29,842 nucleotides of DNA from UBA1151 sp963579925 (GCA_963579925.1 CAUZJA010000009.1:1-29842); one strand, 5' to 3'; shown: positions 1-8,520, counted from the stretch's first letter. Notes: generated by a model not told the origin, from the sequence alone. A program made the numbers and translations.

Positions 1-474
1 GGTGTAGTCCTGGTGGACAGCGATCAGGCAAGGTACGCCTGAGCCAGACTCAAACACGGAACGGAAACGGTGACCCGGTGCTTTTGGGGCGATCATGGTC
101 ACGTCAATGTTCGCGGGAGGAGCAATCGTTTCGTAGTGAATGTTGAACCCGTGGGCAAACATGAGCATGTCGCCTTCGTCCAGGTTCGGCTCAACGTCTT
201 CTCGGTACACCTTTGGCTGCGTGGTGTCCGGCAGGCAGAGCATGATCACGTCAGCCTTCTTGCTGGCGTCAGCGTTCGAGAGAACCTCAAAGCCATCGGC
301 TTCAGCCTTCTCTTTGCTCTTAGAACCCTCGTATAGACCAACGACTACGTTGTATCCGGAATCTTTCAGGTTTAGCGCGTGCGCGTGCCCCTGGCTTCCA
401 TAGCCGATAACGGCGATGGTTGACTCCTCCAACGGTGAAGTGTCGATGTCTGCGTCGTAATAGATCGTTGCCAT
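1..474 (-). CDS. ilvC: Ketol-acid reductoisomerase, N-terminal part (cut by window edge)
   Basis: This enzyme performs the second step of valine/isoleucine synthesis: NADPH-dependent rearrangement and reduction of acetolactate or acetohydroxybutyrate. The minus-strand reading frame from ATG at 474 stays open to base 1 and gives 158 residues of a protein that is normally about 330. The Rossmann signature GYGSQGHAHALNLKDSG lies near residues 25-41, followed by VGLYEGSKSK, whose Lys/Ser pattern fits NADPH binding, and later by LCLPDTTQ and FAHGFNIHY, typical of class I reductoisomerases. A purine-rich ribosome-binding site (AGGAAAGGG) sits just upstream of the ATG. It lies 73 bases downstream of ilvN on the same strand, so it is probably the third gene of the ilvBNC operon. 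The C-terminal catalytic knot domain is outside the window. Confidence 0.96.
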   Translation of the reverse strand, partial: MATIYYDADIDTSPLEESTIAVIGYGSQGHAHALNLKDSGYNVVVGLYEGSKSKEKAEADGFEVLSNADASKKADVIMLCLPDTTQPKVYREDVEPNLDEGDMLMFAHGFNIHYETIAPPANIDVTMIAPKAPGHRFRSVFESGSGVPCLIAVHQDYT

Positions 475-547
475 TTGGCCCTTTCCTGAACCTTCACATC
501 CGCGCCCGTTTTTGAGCGCCGATAACTAAATTAGTGAGTACCTGTTC

Positions 548-1156
548 CTATACGGACCCGGTGTCGGTTGACTTTGCAACCCAGAGAGTTGACTCCGGGC
601 TCTTTACGTTGAATCCATCTATGCCACCGACTTCAAGTGCTGCTCGCGGCATTGCCACTCTGCCCGTTCGCATTACTTCGCGAACCCCAAACGGCCGCAG
701 CAGAGAAATCATTGAGTCGATCTTATCTGGATCACCGGTCGCCTCAATCCCAACCGCCTCTGCGCCAATATCCACGATCTTCGCGCGGAATATCTCCACC
801 AGTTGCATGATCTCGCCACGCGTCTCGGCGCTTGCGGTCACCTTCACCAGGGCCATCTCACGCCAGACGATATCAAGATCAGTCACATCTGTAACCTCAA
901 CCACGTCAATGAGCTTGTCCAGTTGTCGCGCCACATGCGACACGATGCTAGGGTCGCCCTCAACCTCAAACGTCATACGAGAGAAGCCCGGTCGTTCCGC
1001 TTTGCCAACCACAAGGCTCGCAATGTTGAAGCCACGTCGCCTGAACAGTCCGGCCACTCGAGCGAGCACGCCCGGCCGATCCTGAACCAGTGCAATCACA
1101 GTTCGCTTGCTCAGCCCGTTAGAGCTGGAGCCGGGGGTGGATCCATTCATGCTCAT
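548..1156 (-). CDS. ilvN: Acetolactate synthase small (regulatory) subunit
   Basis: This is the regulatory subunit of acetohydroxyacid synthase, which binds the IlvB catalytic subunit and normally confers valine feedback inhibition. The 202-residue product has a short low-complexity N-terminus, then an ACT domain at about residues 18-95 (TVIALVQDRPGVLARVAGLF, RRRGFNIASL) and the C-terminal small-subunit domain that continues to about residue 165 (IVDIGAEAVGIEATG). Length is slightly above the usual 160-180 because of a tail after the conserved part. Its ATG overlaps the ilvB stop by four bases (ATGA), which implies translational coupling. A second ATG two codons downstream is an alternative start. 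Confidence 0.96.
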   Translation of the reverse strand: MSMNGSTPGSSSNGLSKRTVIALVQDRPGVLARVAGLFRRRGFNIASLVVGKAERPGFSRMTFEVEGDPSIVSHVARQLDKLIDVVEVTDVTDLDIVWREMALVKVTASAETRGEIMQLVEIFRAKIVDIGAEAVGIEATGDPDKIDSMISLLRPFGVREVMRTGRVAMPRAALEVGGIDGFNVKSPESTLWVAKSTDTGSV

Positions 1157-2844
1157 GCCGGTTCCTCTATCAACTGCTCGATGCTTTCGCCCGCGGGAAT
1201 CATTGGGTAAACGTTTTCATCGGCGCGAATTACAAAGTCAACCACAACGGGGCCATCGTGCTCCATGGCTTCGCGAATGGTCGCCTCCAGATCGTCCTGA
1301 CTGGTGCAGCGCAATCCCTTGATGCCAAACGCCTCCGCCAGTTTCACGAAATCTGGATTGCCTGTGTACGCGTTGGCGTAGAAATCCTTGTCGTACATCA
1401 TGTCCTGCCACTGCGTAATCATCCCCAGCATGTTGTTATTGAGAATGGCGAACTTCACCGGCAGATTGTTCTCTTTTATGGTGGCCAGTTCAGACATCGT
1501 CATCTGGAATCCGCCGTCGCCAGCGATAGACCACACAGTTTGATCCGGGTGCCCCACCTGAACGCCCATGGCCGCAGGAACTTCATAACCCATCGTGCCA
1601 AGGCCACCGGATGTTTGCCAGTTGTTAGGCTCCGTTGACTGCCAGAACTGGGCCGCCCACATCTGGTGCTGGCCAACGCCGGTCACCATGTGCCCACGAC
1701 CTCCGGTGATATCTGAGATCGTCTTGACCACGTGCTGACCCAGCAGCTCATCCGTCTCACGAATCGTCATGGACGGGTGCTCTGACTTCAGGTGCTCAAC
1801 GCGACGAACCCAGTCAGTGTGAGTGTTCTCAGACACTTCAGGGATCAACTGCGTCAGCACGGCCTTCAAATCACCGATAACGGCAACGTCGGCCTTGACG
1901 TTCTTATCGATCTCGGCGGGGTCAACGTCAATATGAATCTTCTTGGACTTCTGAGCAAACCGCTTCGTGTCGCCCGTAATCCGGTCGTCGAAACGTGCAC
2001 CAGCTGAAATGATCAGGTCGGCCTCTTCCAACGCCAGGCTGGCGTACGCGTGACCATGCATACCCGGCATTCCGGCGTTCAACCGATGCTTGGACTCAAG
2101 AGCGCTAATGCCCAGCAAAGATGTCACAACTGGAATCTCAGCCTTCTCAACCAGCTCCTTGAGCTCATCCCATGCCTTTGAAATCAACACACCATGACCC
2201 GCCAGGATCACAGGGCGCTCCGCCTTCTCAATCAACTCAGCGGCGGCTTTGACGTCTTCAATGGCACCATCACCAGGTGGCCGGTAGCCGGGGAGCTCTA
2301 CTCCCTCAGGCCAGTTGAACGTTGCCAGCTCAGCAAAGACGTCCTTTGGAATATCAATCAACACGGGGCCTGGCCGGCCGGTATTGGCAATGTGAAATGC
2401 TTCTCGGATGGTCCGCGCAATGTCCTGTGCCCGCATCACCAGGTAGTTGTGCTTTGTCACCGGCAGCGTTGCCCCCGTGATGTCAGTCTCCTGGAAGGCG
2501 TCCCGACCAATAGCGGCGCGGCCAACCTGACCTGTGATTGCGACAACCGGGGCGGAGTCCATCATGGCGGTGGCCAGTCCGGTGATCAGATTCGTTGCGC
2601 CCGGGCCGGACGTGGCAAACACCACGCCAACCTTGCCGGTTGACCGTGCATAGCCATCTGCCGCGTGCGAGCCGCCCTGTTCGTGGCGAACGAGGATATG
2701 ACGAAGCTCGGGGTACTGGTTCAGCACTCCGTATAGCGGCAGTATTGCGCCGCCGGGCAGTCCGAATACGACGTCAACGCCTTCCCGTACCAAAGACTCG
2801 CAAACGATCTGCGCTCCGGAAAGTTCGTTTCCTTCGTTACTCAT
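1153..2844 (-). CDS. ilvB: Acetolactate synthase large (catalytic) subunit
   Basis: This thiamine-diphosphate enzyme condenses pyruvate with pyruvate or 2-oxobutyrate, the first step of branched-chain amino-acid synthesis. The 563-residue length matches the family. The N-terminal Pyr domain carries GLPGGAILPLYG (residues 28-39) and the catalytic glutamate E55 in RHEQGGSHAADGYAR. A central FAD-binding-like domain follows, and the C-terminal PP domain has the diphosphate motif starting GDGGFQMTMSELATI and ending near LNNN. The start is supported by a GAGGAAG ribosome-binding site immediately upstream. It is the first gene after a T-box leader and two terminators, so expression is probably set by charging of a branched-chain amino-acid tRNA. 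ilvN overlaps its stop codon. Confidence 0.97.
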   Translation of the reverse strand: MSNEGNELSGAQIVCESLVREGVDVVFGLPGGAILPLYGVLNQYPELRHILVRHEQGGSHAADGYARSTGKVGVVFATSGPGATNLITGLATAMMDSAPVVAITGQVGRAAIGRDAFQETDITGATLPVTKHNYLVMRAQDIARTIREAFHIANTGRPGPVLIDIPKDVFAELATFNWPEGVELPGYRPPGDGAIEDVKAAAELIEKAERPVILAGHGVLISKAWDELKELVEKAEIPVVTSLLGISALESKHRLNAGMPGMHGHAYASLALEEADLIISAGARFDDRITGDTKRFAQKSKKIHIDVDPAEIDKNVKADVAVIGDLKAVLTQLIPEVSENTHTDWVRRVEHLKSEHPSMTIRETDELLGQHVVKTISDITGGRGHMVTGVGQHQMWAAQFWQSTEPNNWQTSGGLGTMGYEVPAAMGVQVGHPDQTVWSIAGDGGFQMTMSELATIKENNLPVKFAILNNNMLGMITQWQDMMYDKDFYANAYTGNPDFVKLAEAFGIKGLRCTSQDDLEATIREAMEHDGPVVVDFVIRADENVYPMIPAGESIEQLIEEPA

Positions 2845-2920
2845 AACTCTTCCTCATCATCCTGCCGTTCCCGGCCTCTAGCACCCTAGGTCTCATGTGG
2901 AACCGCTCTGGCAGTCACAC

Positions 2921-2947
2921 AAAAAAACCCCGTCCTGCTGGACGAGG
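2921..2947 (-). terminator. Second intrinsic terminator of the ilvB leader
   Basis: Read on the minus strand this is CCTCGTCC-AGCA-GGACGGGG followed by seven T residues, a classic Rho-independent terminator. Its left arm CCTCGTCC is identical to the left arm of the T-box terminator about 60 bases upstream. It lies between that terminator and ilvB, so a transcript must pass both to reach the gene. A small perfect hairpin (CTGGCA/TGCCAG, positions 2952-2971) sits between the two. Confidence 0.85.
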
Positions 2948-2978
2948 TTGCCTGGCATGTCGATCTGCCAGATTAAAC

Positions 2979-3008
2979 AAAAAAACCTCGTCCTTCGAAG
3001 GACGAGGC
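2979..3008 (-). terminator. T-box terminator hairpin
   Basis: On the minus strand the 22-base perfect palindrome CCTCGTCCTTCGAAGGACGAGG (11-base half-sites) is followed by seven T residues. The left arm is the element that also pairs with the ACGAGGG sequence upstream to form the T-box antiterminator, so the two structures are mutually exclusive. This is the standard transcriptional T-box switch. Confidence 0.92.
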
Positions 3009-3180
3009 AAAAGCCCCGCGGTACCACCCTCGTTGCCCGCTAGCACCTTACACATACCAATGCAGACCACTTAAATTAGGTTCGCTCCCGGACGAGTTCC
3101 CAAGGGGTGAGGCATCGGACTTCCACTAACTCCGATTCGCTGCTGCCTACCGTACCCGGTACTACTTCCGATCTCAGCCT
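2979..3180 (-). promoter_or_regulatory. T-box riboswitch controlling ilvBNC
   Basis: The minus strand contains the T-box hallmark AGGGTGGTACCGCG (3017-3030), whose TGGT bulge (3023-3026) would pair with an ACCA tRNA 3' end. The antiterminator is ACGAGGG (3027-3033) pairing with CCTCGTCC of the terminator. At the 5' end a likely Stem I is formed by ATCGGA and TCCGAT flanked by AGGC/GCCT, with the conserved AGTA element just inside the 5' strand. Known T-boxes of this kind sense uncharged tRNA and permit read-through when the amino acid is scarce. Position before ilvB implies tRNA-Val, -Leu or -Ile. A GTC following GAA at the base of Stem I would suggest valine, but the fold is not certain enough to assign the specifier codon. 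Confidence 0.93.
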
Positions 3181-3203
3181 ATTCGATTTTTCACGAAAGA
3201 AGG

Positions 3204-3212
3204 ATTATAGCA
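3204..3212 (-). promoter_or_regulatory. Extended -10 promoter of the ilv leader
   Basis: The minus strand reads TGCTATAAT, a consensus -10 hexamer with the TGn extension, about 25-30 bases upstream of Stem I of the T-box. No good -35 is visible, which is usual for extended -10 promoters. The same nonamer occurs upstream of rpsF. Confidence 0.7.
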
Positions 3213-3252
3213 CTTCAAGAAATCTAACTGCACTACGACCGGTATCCTGAAT

Positions 3253-3972
3253 ATGCAGAGGCACAAACCAACCCGAAACATGAATCTCAAAAAGAGTCCC
3301 GTGCAATCTCACCCACCAGAAGCCATGCTGTTCGATCTGGATGGCACACTCATAGACACGCTGCCACTGCATCTTGCTGCTGAGCGTCGCGCATTGGCCG
3401 ACTACGGCATTGAGAAAATCGCGGACGACCACCCTCAGACGTTCGGCGCAGGGATTCTGCCAGGAATGGCGATGCTGGCTGAGCACTACGATATCGACGA
3501 TCTTCAAGCGTTCACCGCTCACTATCTCGCGCTCTGGAACGCCGAGGTTGATAAGAACCTCTCACCTACGCCCGGTGCCGTCGAGTTCCTGACTGCAGTT
3601 GCCGCATCCGAAACGAAAATCGCGCTGGTGACATCGGGAGACCGACCGTACGCAGATCAAGTGATGGCCAATCTGGGCATCACAGCGCTCTTCAACGTTG
3701 TGGTCACATTTCAGGCTGTCGCAAACCCAAAGCCAGCACCTGACGCGTACCTGTTGGCTTGCGAACAGTTGGACATTGCGCCAGAGCAAACCATCGCGTT
3801 TGAAGATTCCGCATCCGGATTCAACTCGCTCGCTGCCGCTGGAATCGAATCCATCGCTATCGGCCACGAACCCGTCGACCGTCCTGCCGAATGTGCCTCA
3901 CTCTCGCATCATAAGGACTTCACCACTCTCCGGATCAACGAACTCAGCGACCATCGCGATTCTTCGCGGTAA
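3253..3972 (+). CDS. HAD-superfamily phosphatase (phosphoglycolate phosphatase / beta-phosphoglucomutase type)
   Basis: The 239-residue product is a haloacid-dehalogenase-fold hydrolase. All four motifs are visible: motif I DLDGTLIDT with the nucleophile Asp, motif II VTSGD, the motif III lysine in NPKPAPDAY, and motif IV FEDSASGFNSLAAAG. The helical cap between motifs I and II marks subfamily I, which contains phosphoglycolate phosphatases, beta-phosphoglucomutases and small sugar-phosphate phosphatases. The substrate cannot be told from sequence. The start is uncertain: ATG codons at 3253, 3280 and 3325 are all possible and none has a clear Shine-Dalgarno sequence; the last begins just before motif I. 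It is divergent from the ilv operon and is followed by the acetyltransferase gene on the same strand. Confidence 0.9.
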   Translation: MQRHKPTRNMNLKKSPVQSHPPEAMLFDLDGTLIDTLPLHLAAERRALADYGIEKIADDHPQTFGAGILPGMAMLAEHYDIDDLQAFTAHYLALWNAEVDKNLSPTPGAVEFLTAVAASETKIALVTSGDRPYADQVMANLGITALFNVVVTFQAVANPKPAPDAYLLACEQLDIAPEQTIAFEDSASGFNSLAAAGIESIAIGHEPVDRPAECASLSHHKDFTTLRINELSDHRDSSR

Positions 3973-4039
3973 CAATAGTTTGCTAGACTCCCACAATGTT
4001 GAGAAAACGGGGATGGGCTGGCAGCAGCCCGGTAACGGC

Positions 4040-4996
4040 ATGAGTCTGAGCAGTTCTACAGAGGACTTTCAGATAAGACCATTCGTCTGGGATGATGTTT
4101 CATCCCTTTTGGATGTGATGGATCGCGCCGAAAGCCATCCGTTCAAGTACGCAGATGATCCACTGGAGACCTTCAAGCTCTCTCTCGACACGCCGCGCCT
4201 TGATCCAACCAGAGACATCCTGGTGGCAGATTCCGGATCCCGACTTGAGGGATGGACCAGAGTAGATATTGAGCCAGAGGGTTCCAGAGCGATTGTTGGA
4301 CTGGGAGTTGATCCTGATCTAGACGCAGTCACCATGCAATCCAGATTGCTCAGAATGGCTCGTGATCTCGCTCTGGAGGCTGGGATCAGAACCCTTCATC
4401 TACCCGTTGACTCAAAGGACGACGGCACTCGTATTGCTGCTGGCTCCATCGGAATGCAAGCAGTCCGGGTCTACATCGGCATGGAATACCACCCGGCACC
4501 CGCTTACCTTGGCGGAAACCATCGACCCGTTCCAGATGGCTACTCCGTGCGAACGATGACCAACAGCGACGATGACGTTGAGCGGTTGATGAACGTTCAA
4601 AACGCCGCGTTTGCAGACTCCTGGGGATATGAGGCAAACACAGCTGCGGATATCACGGCATCTCTCCGCCTTCCGGGCGTTGGACCAGAGTGGGTCAAGA
4701 TGGTTGAAGACGCCACGGGCAACACAGCTGGCTACGTCTGGATGAAGTTTGAACCGTCAGACGGTATGAACATCGGCTACGTCGGAATGGTTGGCGTTGA
4801 TCCAAGCCATCGTCGGCTTGGACTTGGCAGCGTCATCACTGCCGCTGGGATCAAGCACTTGCGCGATGCAGGCGCTGGAGCAATCCGGCTGGAGGTAGAT
4901 CGCGACAATAAAGCCGCCCGTCGTGTCTACAAAGATCTCGGCTTCAGTAAGACCGGCGAAACTACCTGGTACGAGCTAGACCTGAGCGCCAGCTAG
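4040..4996 (+). CDS. Two-domain GNAT N-acetyltransferase, MshD-like
   Basis: From ATG 4040 the product is 318 residues with two consecutive GNAT folds. The first (about residues 10-150) starts IRPFVWDDVSSLLDVMDRAE and lacks a clear acetyl-CoA loop, so it is probably degenerate. The second (about 165-315) has YVGMVGVDPSHRRLGLGS, where RRLGLG is the acetyl-CoA pyrophosphate loop, then NKAARRVYKDLGF. Mycothiol synthase MshD has this same degenerate-plus-active tandem layout and a similar C-terminal sequence, but general acetyltransferases can look alike. The open frame reaches further upstream, but that part lies inside the HAD gene in another frame and is not conserved-looking. ATG 4013 is an alternative start. 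A 15-codon ORF (3996-4043) ends in an ATGA overlap with ATG 4040. It converges with an MshA-like glycosyltransferase gene. Confidence 0.85.
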   Translation: MSLSSSTEDFQIRPFVWDDVSSLLDVMDRAESHPFKYADDPLETFKLSLDTPRLDPTRDILVADSGSRLEGWTRVDIEPEGSRAIVGLGVDPDLDAVTMQSRLLRMARDLALEAGIRTLHLPVDSKDDGTRIAAGSIGMQAVRVYIGMEYHPAPAYLGGNHRPVPDGYSVRTMTNSDDDVERLMNVQNAAFADSWGYEANTAADITASLRLPGVGPEWVKMVEDATGNTAGYVWMKFEPSDGMNIGYVGMVGVDPSHRRLGLGSVITAAGIKHLRDAGAGAIRLEVDRDNKAARRVYKDLGFSKTGETTWYELDLSAS

Positions 4997-5032
4997 GCCT
5001 CACCGCACCGGTAAGATCCCATCGCAAACAGG

Positions 5033-6262
5033 CTATCCGGCGGCTTGTCCACAACCGGCAAGCGCCTGCAAATGAGTCAGCGACTCAAAATGCGCCTGCA
5101 AACGGTCTACTGATCGCCCCCATGAAAGCTCAAGCGCTCGCTGTCGCGCCGCCTGGCCCATCAGTGCGCGCTGCTCATCATCCTGAAGAATCTGCTCCAG
5201 CTTGTTGACGAATGGCCCCGGGGCTCTCCACTTCACCAGATAGCCGGTACGCCCGTCTCTGACGATCTCCGGTAGTCCACCCACTTCCGATGCCACAACT
5301 GGCGTACCGCAGGCCGAGGCCTCAAGCGCTGCCAATCCGAAGCTCTCGTAGTACGACGGCAGCGCGCATACATCTGCCGCTCGGTAGTACTGAATCAACT
5401 CATCATGATCCACGGACGCGTGAAACTGCACACTGTCTGAAATCCCCAGCTGTTCCGCATGCTCGGCAAGCACTCGGCGTTCAGGGCTAGTCTCGGCGCC
5501 GCCAACAATCACCAGTTTCGCGTCCACCGGATCATCCATCATCGCCATGGCGCTCAAAAGGACATCAACACCCTTTAGGCGCTCGAGACGACCTACAAAT
5601 AGCACCATCTTATTGTCGCCAATTAATCCAAGCTTCTCACGGGCTTCCAGCCGGGGCCCGGGGGAGAAGCGATCAGAATCGACTCCAGGTGGTATAACCA
5701 CCGTCTTACGCTGTGGAACTTGATATATCTCGCCCAGAGACTCGCGCTCATTCTGGCTCCACACAACAATACTGTCTACTTCAGACATGATCTTGTGTTC
5801 ACTGCCATCGCGTTCAGGATGTTCCGGCTCGCCCGGAATAGCTCGTGTCTTCAGCTCAGCCAATGTATGAGAACTGGTTACGTGAGGCACCTGCCACTCA
5901 GAATTGAGCTGCAGTCCCACAAGTCCTGACAGCCAGTAATGGCTCCAGATCATGTCGTAAGAAAGGCCGTAAAAATCGGTATAGGAGCTGATCTTTGCCG
6001 TGAAGTCATCCAGCAGCGGAAAGACGTCGCTCTTATCAGTCTCGGGCGGGCCTGAAGCCACGTGTATTACACGCGCACCGGGGGCCAACTCCACAACTTC
6101 AGGGTCGGTGATGTCATGTGTACGCGTGAACACATCCACGCAAATACCTCGACGAGCGAACTCCTTCGCCGTCTCCAGCACGTACACGTTCATCCCGCCA
6201 GTGTCCTTCTCGCCGGCCCGAACTACGGGACAGCCGTGAACACTTACCAGAGCGATCTTCAT
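5033..6262 (-). CDS. GT4 glycosyltransferase, MshA / sucrose-phosphate-synthase-like
   Basis: The 409-residue product is a GT-B fold retaining glycosyltransferase. The N-terminal acceptor domain begins MKIALVSVHGCPVV and has DTGGMNVYVLETAKEFARRG, very like the GDAGGMNVYV block of MshA (D-inositol-3-phosphate N-acetylglucosaminyltransferase). The C-terminal donor domain shows PPGVDSDRFSPG, LFVGRLERLKGVDVLL and the E-x7-E element in ESFGLAALEASACGTPVV. MshA-like sequences also include sucrose-phosphate synthases and other GT4 enzymes, so the acceptor is not proven. It starts 27 bases after the GNAT_6 gene upstream on the same strand, suggesting co-transcription, and it converges with the MshD-like gene. 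A GAGGAG ribosome-binding site lies about 13 bases before the ATG, slightly far. Confidence 0.88.
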   Translation of the reverse strand: MKIALVSVHGCPVVRAGEKDTGGMNVYVLETAKEFARRGICVDVFTRTHDITDPEVVELAPGARVIHVASGPPETDKSDVFPLLDDFTAKISSYTDFYGLSYDMIWSHYWLSGLVGLQLNSEWQVPHVTSSHTLAELKTRAIPGEPEHPERDGSEHKIMSEVDSIVVWSQNERESLGEIYQVPQRKTVVIPPGVDSDRFSPGPRLEAREKLGLIGDNKMVLFVGRLERLKGVDVLLSAMAMMDDPVDAKLVIVGGAETSPERRVLAEHAEQLGISDSVQFHASVDHDELIQYYRAADVCALPSYYESFGLAALEASACGTPVVASEVGGLPEIVRDGRTGYLVKWRAPGPFVNKLEQILQDDEQRALMGQAARQRALELSWGRSVDRLQAHFESLTHLQALAGCGQAAG

Positions 6263-6289
6263 ACGAGAGCCAGTCTCCTCACGTAGCGC

Positions 6290-7288
6290 CTAATTACCCT
6301 GTCTCATTGCCTTCATGGAGTAGATAGTCCTATCTACGCCACCGAGATTATATTTGTATCGCTCGTTCCCCCGCAGGAAATCCGCGTACTCAATTCCGTC
6401 GTTTATGCACTCCTGAATAAAGAATGCATGATTCATCAAACCAACGCTCAGCTGCGGCATTTCCGGATTGTAACCGCTGTTATACACGAATCTGGTGTTC
6501 CCAACCTCAAAACAGATTGAAGTTGCAATGTTCTCGCCATCCAGTTTCGTGAAGTTGAGCCTGGTGGCTCCATCCTCCGCCAGTTTGACCATAGCGTCCC
6601 TGAAGAACGCCTCACGGTCCGCAGTCAGGAACTCCGTCTTATCGGAACTGCTAACCCGGTGGAGCATACAGAAATCGTCCATCCGCGCCCGAATCTCTTC
6701 CGGGTCTGTCAGCTCTTCGTGCACCACTTCACCCGCTGCATCCAGTCGGCGAAGCTTGCGCCTCAGCTCGTGACGATCTTTCTTTCCAAGGCCTGAAACA
6801 TACTCATCCCACGTGTCGGCCAGACTGACTTGCGGAGCCACATCCTCAACCGTAAGATCAAACTCAATGCCCAGTTGTTTGCCCGCCGATGGCATCGCCT
6901 CAATCAACGGTGACCAGTCAGGTATGGACTCAAGATGTAGTTCATCCCACTCCGGGATAGCCAGAAGGCTCTGCAGAACTTCCTTCGCGATATTTTCGGA
7001 ATCATCGCAGTCGACCAGAAAATCGTGATAATCGACCAGGTCGGTGCTGCCCAGGAAGGTGATTCGACGGTCTCGGATCATCAGCGGTGCGATGGCCACC
7101 ACGCCATCCTCATCTCGGACGGCGATCGCGAGTTGCTCAGCGTCGCCTCCGAAGTGATCCCACCAGGTCTGGTGCCACGTGCGCCCCAGAAACACTGACG
7201 CGCCGGGAGTGGCCGCAGCCAAGCGATCCCAGTCGTTGGCAAACGACGCCAACGTTCCGCGTTCAGTTGATACTGTGAGACAAACCAT
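6290..7288 (-). CDS. GNAT_6 / FemAB-like acyltransferase
   Basis: The 332-residue product matches the Acetyltransf_6 (CelD/BioF2-like) group, relatives of FemAB enzymes that move acyl or aminoacyl groups onto cell-wall or polysaccharide acceptors. Visible landmarks are an N-terminal half with FLGRTWHQTWWDHFGG (about residues 33-48), VVAIAPLMIRDRRITFLGS (about 68-86) with VDYHDFLV, and a C-terminal half ending DGIEYADFLRGNERYKYNLG, the typical end block of this family. No signal peptide or membrane segment is apparent, so it should act in the cytoplasm or at the inner membrane face. It lies between thrC and the GT4 gene; with the latter it may form a small glycan or glycoconjugate module. The acceptor is unknown. 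Confidence 0.8.
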   Translation of the reverse strand: MVCLTVSTERGTLASFANDWDRLAAATPGASVFLGRTWHQTWWDHFGGDAEQLAIAVRDEDGVVAIAPLMIRDRRITFLGSTDLVDYHDFLVDCDDSENIAKEVLQSLLAIPEWDELHLESIPDWSPLIEAMPSAGKQLGIEFDLTVEDVAPQVSLADTWDEYVSGLGKKDRHELRRKLRRLDAAGEVVHEELTDPEEIRARMDDFCMLHRVSSSDKTEFLTADREAFFRDAMVKLAEDGATRLNFTKLDGENIATSICFEVGNTRFVYNSGYNPEMPQLSVGLMNHAFFIQECINDGIEYADFLRGNERYKYNLGGVDRTIYSMKAMRQGN

Positions 7289-7359
7289 GGATTAGTGCTT
7301 ACCAGTCAGATGCGCTAGCAAGGTGGAAGAGTCAGATATCAATTAGATGGCCAGGTGAA

Positions 7360-8442
7360 TCAATGGGAGCGCCCATTACCGTTGCTGAGCAAGCCCATGA
7401 CCGTGTCATAGTTGGGCTCAACGTACTCTAGCTCAACGCGAGCCGTTGATTCAGCCGTAGAGGGGTCTTTCAAGCCGTTTCCGGTGATGACAGAGACAAT
7501 CGTCTGTCCCTCAAGGTCCTCCCCGTTAGCCGCCACTTTCAGCAATCCTGCGACCGATGCCGCCGAGGCTGGTTCGCAAAATATGCCTTCATCGCGAGCA
7601 AGACGCAGGTAGGTATCGATAATTTCAGCGTCTGTCACGGAATCGATAGCGCCTTTAGATGCGTCCCTCGCTTCTTCAGCGTTTTCCCAGTTGGCAGGGT
7701 TTCCAATCCGGATTGCCGTTGCGATGGTCTCCGGGTTCTCAATGCGTTTTCCCTGAACAATTGGCGATGCACCCTCAGCCTGGAAGCCCATCATCCTGGG
7801 AAGCGTGCGTGAGTGCTCCGCTTCCCAGTACTCCTTGAATCCCCACCAGTAGGCGGTAATGTTCCCTGCGTTGCCAACCGGGATGCTGAGCATGTCTGGC
7901 GCGTCGCCAAGCTCATCCACAATCTCAAATGCGGCCGTCTTCTGGCCCTGTATTCGGTATGGGTTCACCGAATTGACCAGTGCAATGTCCATCTCAGTGG
8001 TGGCGCGGAGAACAATCTCCAGCGCGTCATCAAAATTCCCTCTTACCGCCAGTATACGGGCACCGTATGCCATTGCCTGGGCCAGCTTGCCAAGAGCGAT
8101 CTCACCAGCAGGAACCAGGATAATCGCTTCCATACCGTACCGTCCGGCGTAAGCAGAGGCAGAGGCACTGGTGTTCCCAGTGGACGCGCACATCACTCTG
8201 GTCTTGCCGTCTTCCAGTGCCTTGGCGATGGCCATGCACATTCCACGATCTTTGAACGACCCGGTTGGGTTCATACCCTCTAGCTTGAAGTAGAGGTCGC
8301 ATCCCAGCTCCGGGCCAATGCTGCGGGATTTGACGAGAGGTGTGTTGCCTTCGCCCATCGCCACATTAGGCGTTGCGTCTGATACTGGGAGGTATTCCCT
8401 GTATCGATCTATGACTCCCTCGTAAACCGGCAAACACCCCAC
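7360..8442 (-). CDS. thrC: Threonine synthase
   Basis: This PLP enzyme converts O-phosphohomoserine to threonine. The 360-residue product fits the short bacterial class. The PLP lysine is K64 in NPTGSFKDRGM, the substrate/PLP region continues with CASTGNTSASASAYAGRYGM, and the phosphate-binding turn is SIPVGNAGNITAYW. EGIFCEPASAASVAGLLK near the C-terminus is also characteristic. The start chosen is GTG at 8442; no ATG is available upstream in frame before weakly supported sequence, and no strong Shine-Dalgarno sequence is seen. It lies 78 bases downstream of hom on the same strand, which makes a hom-thrC unit; homoserine kinase (thrB) is not in the window. Confidence 0.95.
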   Translation of the reverse strand: MGCLPVYEGVIDRYREYLPVSDATPNVAMGEGNTPLVKSRSIGPELGCDLYFKLEGMNPTGSFKDRGMCMAIAKALEDGKTRVMCASTGNTSASASAYAGRYGMEAIILVPAGEIALGKLAQAMAYGARILAVRGNFDDALEIVLRATTEMDIALVNSVNPYRIQGQKTAAFEIVDELGDAPDMLSIPVGNAGNITAYWWGFKEYWEAEHSRTLPRMMGFQAEGASPIVQGKRIENPETIATAIRIGNPANWENAEEARDASKGAIDSVTDAEIIDTYLRLARDEGIFCEPASAASVAGLLKVAANGEDLEGQTIVSVITGNGLKDPSTAESTARVELEYVEPNYDTVMGLLSNGNGRSH

Positions 8443-8520
8443 CTGGTCAATGGTTTTTAATCCGTAGGGCTATTTTATCGCCCCTGTCCAACTCACCGCG
8501 TTACTAGCGGTATCGACTCG

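Noticed and set aside
3698..4039. 114-codon N-terminal extension of the acetyltransferase frame
   Set aside because: It overlaps the HAD gene in another frame, is Ser/Pro/Thr/Leu-rich without structure, and the GNAT homology begins only after ATG 4040.
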